Positions 49,956 through 59,896 of a stretch of 64,000 nt of DNA are shown here, piece by piece. The position numbers and the translations under genes were made by a program. Numbering within the stretch: position 1 is the stretch's first letter; each line of letters opens with the position of its first letter. The stretch spans positions 7,082,501 through 7,146,500 of the forward strand of contig OX359189.1 in the NCBI GenBank assembly GCA_947172415.1, written 5' to 3'. The notes under the pieces were generated by a model, which saw only the letters and a list, made by a program, of their open reading frames with translations, was not told where the DNA came from and did not search any database. Source of the stretch: Chondrosia reniformis. Lineage: Eukaryota > Porifera > Demospongiae > Chondrillida > Chondrillidae.

Positions 49956-50208
49956 TAAAATTTAGAATTTACATAGGTTTCCCATTGTTATGGTATAATT
50001 AACATCATGCAATACACTAAAACAAGGAAGTGATTTATATATGGTTAATTATATATAAGTCTCTGTATATGGTTATATAAGCATGCACATTCATATTCCA
50101 ATGCTTTCCAAGAAGTACTAGTTATTGTTGTTAAACTGCTATTCTACTTATTTCTTTCTTTAAAATGGTCATGCATGAGACATTTTCAGCCTAAATAATA
50201 TGACTCAC

Positions 50209-50351
50209 CTCCACATCCTTGATCATGAAGTTTGCACTTGCTATCCGATTCCTGGCTTTCCTCAGATACAGGATGTCTAGATTCATTAATCTCAGAATCC
50301 TGCTGGTGCTCCTCTTCAAAGTCTTCCTGAGTGTGATTAGTTATAGCCACA
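50209..50351 (-). CDS. Candidate exon X, Glu/Gln/Ser-rich
   Basis: A minus-strand stretch bounded by a tttcttag acceptor and a gtgagt donor, open only in one phase (enters in phase 2, leaves in phase 1): 47 residues containing HTQEDFEEEHQQDSE and ending HDQGCG. Phase fits an AG/gttaga donor at 51827 in the coiled-coil exon and the acceptor of candidate exon Y. Confidence 0.45.
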
Positions 50352-50484
50352 CTAAGAAATGTACATACAAACTGTTGAAGGGCTATTAAATTTTTTAGGG
50401 GCTGCCTGTGGCAACCCCTTATATTGTTTTCATTTGCCGATTAGGTTGTACGGCTTCATGTTATGGAAAGATATATAACATTAT

Positions 50485-50885
50485 GGTATGCAAGAAATTA
50501 CCTTGACATTCGAAGTTCAAACTTTGCGAAGCTCGTTCGAAGTACGGCAAAGTTCGTTCGAAGTTGTTGAAACTCGTTCAAAGTTCGTTCAAAGTTCACT
50601 TGAAGACGACGAAGTTCGTTCGAAGCTGTTGAAGTTGTATCAATTTCGTTTTGAAGTGTTTAATCAAAGTTCATACGTACCTGATTTCCTTTCGAGGTGA
50701 CAATTAAGTAGTTTCGAAGTTTACGTGAAGTTTCACCAAAGGTTTTCCGAAGTAGTCCGAAGCTGTTTCAAAGTAGCGCGAAGTAGTTTTGAAGTAGCAC
50801 GAAGTAGTTTCGAAGTAGTGCGAAGTACACTGCGAAGTTCAAACATCGAACGTCAAGATAATTTCCGTGCGTACCGTATATAATA
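50485..50885. mobile_element. MITE-like insertion with CGAAGTT-type internal repeats
   Basis: About 45-bp imperfect terminal inverted repeats (start ggtatgcaagaaattacctt, end the near reverse complement aagataatttccgtgcgtac) enclose many degenerate copies of gttcgaagt/gtagttcgaag. It interrupts T1 at a point where T2 is continuous. Confidence 0.8.
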
Positions 50886-51074
50886 TGGGTTCATACGCAA
50901 CTATTATATATAACACTAATTTTATACGTCGTTATATGTATAATACGAGTTCATACGCAACTATTATAACACTTAATTTATACGCCAATACATTGTTTTT
51001 GCAAATGGCGGCGTTCAGGAAGCTTTAGTTAACGAAGCTTTTCCATCGTTATTTATAACGTTCAGGACACTTAA

Positions 51075-51693
51075 CCCTTTATGCGCGGGTGACGCATATT
51101 TGCGTCAATTAATTAGGTATCTTCAATAGCGAGTGCCGCATATTTGCGTCAAAGATACCATGGACGTTTTGTAGTAAGATTTACAGAGCTACATAACACT
51201 GCTGCAGCCGAAATGTTGGCGATACAAGACTAAAGACGGTGGTTTATTTGTGCGCCTTATTCTGCTTGCCACGCTTCACTTAACGGTTTGGTAAACAATT
51301 TATTTGAGGCTACGACGCTTCTCCAATGTTCTAGGGCTTTGAAAAGACTACATAAAGATATACCGTTACAAAAGGATAACCAGGGCTCTTCCTGACCGAA
51401 TTTGCTTCCGTAGATAGTCAGAGAAAGCTTCTTACCCGAAGGAACTTAGAAAACATATCCGTGCTTACTTTCTTCACTAAAAGAGGTAATATCTCGAAAA
51501 TTAGAGCATCTTAGAAGCCAATAGAGCAACAAAATATGGCTAAAAATCGGCATCAAAGTTTTACCGTCATAAAGAGTTGCCACATTCCTATCGAGGTCAC
51601 GAATTTTAATTCCTGCCTCATGGTGTCCTCGTGACAATTAAATATCGCTTCTGGTGATTATTACGCCCACGTAATTATCTCGCGCATAAAGGG
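51075..51693. mobile_element. piggyBac-type MITE (619 bp) with TTAA duplication
   Basis: Perfect 13-bp terminal inverted repeats ccctttatgcgcg are flanked on both sides by TTAA (51071-51074 and 51694-51697). The matching site in T2 (gacgcTTAAgtgtcc on the plus strand, TTAA at 54427-54430) is uninterrupted, giving an empty-site control. A gacgca/tgcgtc palindrome follows the left end. There is no transposase frame; it must have been mobilised in trans. Confidence 0.93.
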
Positions 51694-51793
51694 TTAAGCG
51701 TCCTCAATCGCTAGGATTAAGAATATATATAAAAGCCCAACGATGTGGCCAAGTAGTTCGAGTTAATTTGGGGGACAGCAGCCCCACGAGTTT

Positions 51794-54700
51794 TTAAACT
51801 CGAAATACTTGTTTCAGCCTGTCTAACCTTTCTAAAGGAGGAAAATCATTTGGTGCAAAGTCAGCTTTATGAAGCTGCCTCTTGGTTCTTTCAGATGGAC
51901 TTGACATTTCAATATTGTGCCGTTGGCGCTTTGCTTCTAGTTTTTTATCATGTTGTTGGCACTCTGCTTTTAGTTTTTCATCATGTTGTTGGCACTCTGC
52001 TTCTAGTTTTTCATCATGTTGTTGGCACTCTGCTTCTAGTTTTTCATCATGTTGTTGGCGCTCTGCTTTTAGTTTTTCATCATGTTGTTGGCACTCTGCT
52101 TCTAGTTTTTCATCATGTTGTTGGCGCTCTGCTTTTAGTTTTTCATCATGTTGTTGGCGCTCTGCTTTTAGTTTTTCATCATGTTGTTGGCGCTCTGCTT
52201 TTAGTTTTTCATCATGTTGTTGGCGCTCTGCTTTTAGTTTTTCATCATGTTGTTGGCGCTCTGCTTTTAGTTCTCGGCGCACTACTTTTAGTTTTTCATC
52301 ATGTTGTTGGCACTCTGCTTTTAGTTTTTCATCATGTTGTTGGCGCTCTGCTTTTAGTTTTTCATCATGTTGTTGGCGCTCTGCTTTTAGTTTTTCATCA
52401 TGTTGTTGACGCTTTACTTTTAGTTGTCGGTGCTCTGCTTTTAGTTTTTCATCATGTTGTTGGCGCTCTGCTTTTAGTTTTTCATCATGTTGTTGGCACT
52501 CTGCTTTTAGTTTTTCATCATGTTGTTGGCGCTCTGCTTTTAGTTTTTTATCATGTTGTTGGCGCTCTGCTTTTAGTTTTTCATCATGTTGTTGGCGCTC
52601 TGCTTTTAGTTTTTTATCATGTTGTTGGCACTCTGCTTTTAGTTTTTCATCATGTTGGCGCTCTGCTTTTAGTTTTTTATCATGTTGTTGGCGCTCTGCT
52701 TTTAGTTGTTGGCGCTCTGCTTTTAGTTTTTCATCATGTTGTTGGCACTCTGCTTTTAGTTTTTCATCATGTTGTTGGCACTCTGCTTTTAGTTTTTCAT
52801 CATGTTGTTGGCGCTCTGCTTTTAGTTTTTCATCATGTTGTTGGCGCTCTGCTTTTAGTTTTTCATCATGTTGTTGGTGCTCTGCTTTTAGTTTTTCATC
52901 ATATTGTTGGCGCTCTGCTTCTAGTTTTTCATCATGTTGTTGGCGCTCTGCTTTTAGTTTTTCATCATGTTGTTGGCGCACTGCTTTTAGTTCTCGGCGC
53001 ACTACTTTTAGTTTTTGGCGCTCTGCTTTTAGTTGTCGGCGCACTGCTTTTAGTTCTCGGCGCTCTGCTTTTAGTTGTCGGCGCACTGCTTTTAGTTCTC
53101 GGCGCTCTGCTTTTAGTTGTCGGCGCACTGCTTTTAGTTCTCGGCGCTCTGCTTTTAGTTGTCGGCGCACTGCTTTTAGTTGTCGGTGCTCTGCTTTTAG
53201 TTGTCGGCGCTCTGCTTTTAGTTGTCGGCGCTCTGCTTTTAGTTGTCGGTGCTCTGCTTTTAGTTGTCGGCGCACTGCTTTTAATTGTCGGCGCACTGCT
53301 TTTAGTTTTTCATCATATTGTTTGAGCTCTGTTATTTGATTTACATCAAGTATATAGTATTCTGTTTTCAAATCTTTGACTATTTCTGTTTCTTTCAGCA
53401 GATCCTCACTATAAGTTCTTTGTTTTCTTTTTGGAGTAAAGTAACTGTTGCACTTAGTCAGTTCGCATTTTTCACCCAGTATTTTGTGTTGCCACTTTGT
53501 CATTTTGCTTCTATCATACTTAGTCTGTTTAAATTAAAGAAAATTGCTAGTAAATATATTGTATTTATATATATTAAAAATAATTCTATAAATGGTTCCT
53601 ATATATATAGACAGATGCAATGAACAAAGTATGAGTCTCTTAAATTAACCAATTCTATTTTCTTGTATAAATAGAGGACTGTGTACATTTTAATTTTATA
53701 TATATAAAATTAAAATGTACACAGTCCAGTATCATTATACAACTACAGTTATTATGTAGCTATATATATATGTCCATTATTTATTTAAGTTGATACAAAT
53801 GAAGTGTATACATGTGTCCAAAGATTTATCGATAAAGATAAAAGAACTGAACTCCTTGAAATACTTCAGTTACCTTGATTTGTCCTTCAAGTTCCTTTAT
53901 TTTCTTATAACATGCTATTTTTGACTGCCGATGCTCAGCTGGACTCTTTAGGTTTGCGGGTACCTTAAATTCTTGTAAAATTGAACAGCTAGACTGAACA
54001 AGAAAAATCATTCATACACCAAATTATTACCAGAACTACTTGTACATGCACACCTCAACTGCAACTTCAACATCACACCTTGCACAAAGCTCTAGGAAAT
54101 AAATTAAATATATCTAAAGTAAAGAGAAAAGTATACGTTAAAGTCATTCTAGAGAGTTCTATAAAAATCTCATAAAAAAATAATTCAGGGGCCATGCCCA
54201 TACCAAAACCAACCAGTTGTCATAAAAAATTTTCAGTGATCAATGTAAATACAACTATTGATAGAAATATTAAACATTTTCTACAAAATAGTGAAGATAT
54301 AGGGATGGCAAACAAGTAGTTCGAGTTTAAAAACTCGTGGGGCTGCCGCCCCCGAATTTACTCGAACTACTTGGCCGTATCGTTGGGCTTGGATATAGTA
54401 TTCTTAATCCTAACGATTGAGGACGCTTAAGTGTCCTGAACGTTATAAAAAGCGACAGAAAAGCTTCGTTAACTAAAGCTTCCTGAACGCCGCCATTTGC
54501 AAAAACGATGTATTGACGTATAAATTAAGTGTTATAATAGTTGCGTATGAACTCGTATTATATATATCCGTAACATGAAGCCATACATAAATCGCGTTAT
54601 GAAAACAATAGAGGGGGCTGCCCCCTAAAAGTAGAGAAACAAGAAAGGGATGTTACATAGTGACGCATTAGCTATGCATGAATCATACAACACCCTTGCT

Positions 54701-55359
54701 TGTAGGATTCATGTATAGCTAATGCTTCACTGTGTAATATCCCTTTCTTGTTTCTCTACTTTTTTGCCATCCCTACATCTTCCCTATATTTGTAGGAAAT
54801 TTTTAATATTTCTAGTATATGTACATATTGTTTGCAATGCTATAAGCCACCTATAACACGGTCATGTATAGAATAAGGATTTCTTCTAACTGCATCGAAC
54901 TTATCTTTGGAAAGGGTCATTTTTCGACTGGGAGCGTCTAGAGACGCAGTTTTTTGGTTCTTCTTTCTGCCAGACGTTTCTACCCTGGGGGTCGTAATTA
55001 CTAATACCATAGATCTTATATACTTACGTAAGTATATAAGATCTATGCTAATACTAATACGTAATTACTATAGGCCCAAAAAACTTAATAGTTAGAATCT
55101 CATTAGCATCATGGCTATTAAAAAACACCTGAATCGGGTGACTCAGTTATAGCGAGATGGTCATCGATATTATAATTATAGTGCTGTCGAGTTTCATACA
55201 AACCTCACATAATATATAGCTCGCACGTACCTTTTCGAGACAGGCATTGGAACTGTAAAAGGATGTTTTGTTAACTGTACCAAATGCACCATGCTGGTTG
55301 GCGTCTGAATATTTAAAATTACGCATCCAAGATTTGAGCTCTTCCATTGCGTCGTTCAT
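51794..55359 (-). CDS. Repetitive coiled-coil protein (heptads then hendecads)
   Basis: Exons in transcript order: 55231-55359, 54054-54089, 53874-53993, 51794-53524, giving 671 residues if it stops at 51794. Residues 1-168 are ordinary (MNDAMEELKSWMRNFKY ..., LCARCDVEVAVE, KIKELEGQIK). Then come about 15 seven-residue repeats (LKAVRRQ/LKAERRE; 21-bp DNA units at about 52990-53300) and about 30 eleven-residue repeats (LKAERQQHDEK; 33-bp units at about 51930-52985), finally a non-repeat end with SPSERTKRQLHKADFAP. Seven and eleven are the two standard coiled-coil periods, so a very long charged rod is expected. Exons 2 and 3 each have two closely spaced AG acceptors; the pair chosen keeps the frame. 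The last six codons and stop lie inside element T1, so the native end may instead splice at 51828 to exons X and Y. Function not recognised. Confidence 0.72.
53676..53727. repeat. Perfect 52-bp palindrome
   Basis: Starts ggactgtgtacattttaatt and equals its own reverse complement with no spacer. It lies in the intron between coiled-coil exons 3 and 4. Confidence 0.93.
54313..54629 (-). mobile_element. Element T2, uninterrupted inverted copy of T1
   Basis: The reverse complement matches T1 from the gagggggctgcccccta end to the gtttaaaaactcgtgggg end without either nested insertion. It lies in the first intron of the coiled-coil gene. Confidence 0.85.
54631..54759. mobile_element. Foldback element, family F, second copy
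   Basis: Arms of about 50 bases beginning gtagagaaacaagaaaggga against gtttctctac. The centre is inverted relative to the copy at 48002-48106. It directly adjoins T2. Confidence 0.85.
54868..54990. repeat. Dispersed repeat, family R3
   Basis: Matches the left half of the foldback at 21043-21250 (aataaggatttcttctaact, tcatttttcga, gggggtcg). Confidence 0.65.
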
Positions 55360-55668
55360 CACTAGAAACACGTTTAATTAAGAAGATACGGCAGTTACGC
55401 AATTACCACCACAAACTTTGAAAATTTTATGGTTGAGAAAGGCCCGGTATAAATTTGGGTACAAGTTACCATAATACAGATCTAGAGTCGACATTTTAAT
55501 GTACATTTATATTATAGTACATACACTATAAAGTGTGTTTAAAAAGAATATATGCTCACTCTTACGAAGAACCAGCTTCATAAGGGGAGTTTAAAGAATA
55601 AATTGCTCAATGTTCTAACAGTTTATGTAAACAATATGTTTGTGGGAACATCACAATCAGGGGAGCTA

Positions 55669-58600
55669 TCAGATGACAGAGGGCATTCCACTGGTGCGCC
55701 CCGTCCTTCCGACCAGTTTAATCCAGTCTCCTTCATTAGCATTAATAGCATTTTCATCATCTTGAAACCTAAGTGGTGAATCTAAAGGAGGGAAAATCAA
55801 CAAGACAGTAACACATAGCAATTGATAATAGAGAGTGGACTGTTAAGTTAAAAGGGTGCAGCAGTTGAATATAGATACAGAATATTGGTTTCCATATTTC
55901 ACTTTTTAGAGGTTACAACATTGTAAAGACTCAGGCGACATTAATTTGATGTTTACAAAAAACTAATTAATGTACAAAATCTCGATCACATGTGTATGTG
56001 TGTGTCCGCTAGACAGTCCTTACTGGTGGTAGCTATGTCACATTCAGGTAAGGCACTTGCAGAGTCACTACGAATGAAAGGATCTGAGAAGCTCCCAAAC
56101 TCGTAGTGTCCCCTTCTGTTGGCTCTTAGAGCACCATTGATGGCATAAAAGTCAACATGCTCATCCGTTTCCTTATTAACAGGTTGGACCTCTGTATAAA
56201 TTAGAGATAATTCAATTGTTAGCACATTAATTGTTCCAAATTATGAATATAAGACATAAATTAATCAGGCAACATACAATTTGCATGTAAGAATATACGT
56301 ATTCACAAATGAATTAAAACACCAAAGTATGTATGGTTCATCTATTCTTACTTTTAGAACATGAGCGATATTTCTCTCTCACTAAGAGGATGATTAGCAC
56401 AGCTATTATGATTAAGGTCACTATGAGGAAAGTAATGAGTACACCCAGTGGAGGGGCCAAGTCTGTCACTTCACACAAAGTGTTGGCACCTATCTTAATG
56501 TCTGCAGACTCTGCACCTAAAAAGGAAACAAACAGGTAAGATGTGATATATTAACACAATAATATATAAACAATATGTTTATGTGTTATTGTAAATATAT
56601 TTGTCTCCTGAAGTTAATAGGTAGCCTGAGTAGAGTAGTCACCATATGATTGGCTTTTTTAAAGTCCCAGCTAAAATCATACAATGGACCGTACATGTAC
56701 ATAACGCTCTCTATGTATAATGCAACCACCTCTCTAATAAGGCCAAGCTGGCATTAGGCAGGTTTCACTGAGTACTGTATTAGTCCATATAAAAACTTGG
56801 CTCAAATAGAAGCTAGGTCTCGTTTAGAAGCTGGGGGTGCACTCGACTACTCATAATTGAAACCAGCACACAAATAGTGGCTAGACACTCAGATAGAAAA
56901 ACTGGGTCGAGGTTTGAACCAATTGCGACGTCTAAACAAGTTCTAACTAAGTTAACACTGCAGTAGTAGTGACACTTTGCAGATTCTGAAACAAACTGTA
57001 GTACACCTTTGATTGGCCTTAACATACCATAATGACTATAGAGCATCTCAATATATATATTGAAAGGGTTTTAAAATTAACAATGGTCATGTACTAATAA
57101 CGTAGCACAAAATTCATACTTGTTTCCACCTGTAAGCTGAGGCTATGAGTCTCCAGTGGGTTAATGTGCCCGGATTGAATGGATACTGCCATTGCAACAC
57201 AGGTATATACAGTACGGGATAACAAATTTCTGAACTGCACAGTCACGTTGTCTTGACTACTTAAGGCTGTACCAGGGATGGATCCATTAAATGCCATCAC
57301 ATGATCACTCTCCTGGTCACGATAGCATGTTACCATGCAACTGAGCATTGGAATGGTTGTAGGGAGCTGGAATTCACACATCAAAATGGCCGAAGTTGCC
57401 AACACATTCACACTAGTGAAAGCCTTCAAAATGGCTACACACAATAAAGAAGTAACAGGTAAAGACATAAGAAAAAGTTACAAATTTCCCAGTAAGCGTA
57501 TGCTAACCATTTCCTGATACTGTAATGACTGTCGTATTGTAGCCCTCTACATTTATTGGTTGCACTGCAGCATCATATTTCTTAGAGGAATCAAGTCCAC
57601 ATATGAGAAGGGTGGTGTCATTGGTTGTAAAGACATTGCTATAGCAACCATTTCTGTCTGAGAGTGTGACTGTGTAAGTGAAATTCTCATTGGATCCAGG
57701 GGGCGGCTCCCAGGTAATTGTGATCTCCCCATCAGTAGAGTGATCAATTCTCAGATTGTAAGGGTCAATTTCTACGTTCAAAAAGCATAAGTAAAGTACA
57801 ATAGAGCATGCATACGTATGTAGAACACATACGCTATCGTAACAAAGTATAACCATTACAAGGTCAGTTGTATCATGATGGTTTCAAAGATGGCTCACCA
57901 AATTGCTCCAATGCAAACGATCCTGGATACCCATAGCCATTTCTATATCCAAATCCATATACACTGATTCCAAATTGGCCTTCTGGTGTTGAGTGATAGA
58001 TTCTGTGAGATCCCTCTGGAATATCCACTCTTGCTGTGAAATAGGAATTGCTACCTGAAGGAACTTCCACAAAGTCCTTTGTCCACTCAGAAAGTGGTTT
58101 CCCATCTAGGATGATGAAATCTGGTTGAAAGGATGACTTTTGCATTACTATGTTCACAGTATGAGTGTACAGCTGAATACTGCTCCCAGGGGTGACAAAG
58201 GTGTATCTGTTGAAGAAGCGATCCACGGGAGGTATAATGGCCATAAAGGGATCACCATCTACACCATCTACGGCTGTCCCTACACTGTACTGTACCACTA
58301 GGATTCTGTTGTTAGATTCAACCACACAGTAGTCGTCTGATGTGATAGTACCATGACCTGTTGCAGTAAGGTCATCAACTGTTTCAAATTCTGCTTCTTC
58401 TAAAGTGAAACCAATGGATTTAACGTAGCCTAAGGTACCAGTGTTATGGCAGTTTATATTTACTGTAGTACAGTTTTCTCCAGCAATAAATCGAAAGACA
58501 TCAAAACTAGTACGGTACTTCAAAGGCACAGTAACAAATCTAGTACCCCAAGTGGAAACTGGCGGGATCTGTTCTATTAGGTGGTCACAGTACTGCCATG

Positions 58601-59649
58601 GGAAACGAGGTAGAAATGAACACTGTACTCCACTGGTTAATGAAATATATTTATTGCTTTCCACAAAAGTTCCAGTTGCATCACTATCACATTCAATATA
58701 GGCAGACTCATATTTATTCAAAGACAGTGAGGCCACTTCTCCATCAGAGCGGGTGAGATTAAGGTTGAGGATGGTGCATGGTTGACGTCCCGATTTGAAT
58801 TTGATGGTCACTTCAGTGTCATCATTATAAGCAGCTATACCAATTAATCCTTTGAATCTATCAATGCTAAGTGCGGTATGCATTGCCACTACGAACTGGA
58901 AGCTAGTTTGTGTCTGGAGACTAGGATGATTGGGGAGAGCCAGGAAGGCGTCAGTAGTTCGATTCTCTTCGGACAGTCCATAGACAATTATTGGAACGCC
59001 ATCCAATGACTTGACGATAATAGTGCGAGCATTAGCAGGAGTAGAATCATTGAAAAGAGTCCGCGGAACTGTGACGTTAGCAACTCTCCCAGCAGCTACA
59101 CTTGAGTTAGTTGAGAAGCTTATCCCTGGAGCCTCAACGGAAAAGGTTGCTGCAGCATTTCCTTTCGGTGCCACAAATACTGTATAATACGGAATCTCTA
59201 CTCCATGATTCTCCAGGAAAACAAAAGCGAATTCAACACCAGAATTGTCGACAGGATCGTCTACAGTAAAGCAAGTCCATATATATGAAGCAGCAGACAT
59301 TTTAATATATAGTGACTGCTAACAAAATCAGGATACAATAGATACTGTTGTAGGCCCTGTACTTTCAAATGACTGATAACGGCAAAATATGAACTGATCA
59401 TAAATAATGATATAGAAGTTGAATGTATGTAGTGTAATGTTGCCCGACATTGACAGATTAAGTGCGTCATGATCATTATCAGAAAATACGGCAGTGCTAT
59501 GTACGTAGCTAAGGTGACCTACCATTCGTAGTGCTATCCTTGAAGACAACTCCAGATCTCTCGGGGCAGTGACTGTTACCTTGAACTGTCAGGCACAGCG
59601 AGAACAAAACCAGAGCAAGTTCTAAAGGACTGCGCGAGGGAGACGACAT
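55669..59649 (-). CDS. Receptor B: IgGFc-binding-type ectodomain, two FN3-like domains, TM, long tail
   Basis: Paralogue of receptor A. Exons in transcript order: 59523-59649, 57899-59260, 57508-57771, 57120-57434, 56352-56516, 56024-56191, 55669-55781; all introns phase 1; 837 residues. Signal peptide (LALVLFSLCLTVQG), NSHCP motif, a 453-residue IgGFc-binding-type domain in one exon, an FN3 exon and a second beta domain exon of exactly the same lengths as in A (264 and 315 nt), a transmembrane exon (ITFLIVTLIIIAVLIILLV) and two tail exons. The tail (HVDFYAINGALR ... GDWIKLVGRTGRT) is unlike A's. If the gtaagg donor at 56023 is not used, the frame stops at 55986, giving a shorter tail ending HTHIHM. 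It starts 247 bases after the DNAAF3 stop, same strand. Confidence 0.86.
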
Positions 59650-59896
59650 TACTCAGACCATAGCTTGTCTATACTATGAATATCATTATCCGGTCCTCTT
59701 ATGCTAATTGTTCGTTCTAACATGCTATTGATTTGTCACGTGCACACCAGCTATGCACTAGCACATATATATACAATATAGGAGATTGTATTATAGTATA
59801 TGGTAAAATTAATTAGTTATATATTTAATGCCCACTAATATATATATAAAATTATGTACAATGTCAAGTTTTCGTCAGTGTAGTAATACACAAGAT

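Larger units (their letters stand above)
50393..51811 (+). mobile_element. Element T1, carrying two nested insertions
   Basis: After removing insertions at 50485-50885 and 51075-51693 (plus one TTAA) this is about 400 bases that match the reverse complement of 54313-54629 over most of its length (for example gcgttcaggaagctttagtt and the end gagtttttaaactcg). The ends carry GGGGCTGCC-type inverted motifs. T1 and T2 face each other around most of the coiled-coil gene. Confidence 0.85.

Noticed and set aside
51850-53325. 491-residue plus-strand frame (LLLVFHHVVGA repeats)
   Set aside because: It is the antisense of the coiled-coil repeat array; a repeat unit lacking antisense stops produces it. 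No start context or homology, and the minus strand carries a spliced gene.
54054-54091. 38-nt version of coiled-coil exon 2 (acceptor two bases earlier)
   Set aside because: It also keeps a frame when paired with the later acceptor of exon 3, but gives a less protein-like stretch than the LCARCDVEVAVE reading; kept only as an alternative.
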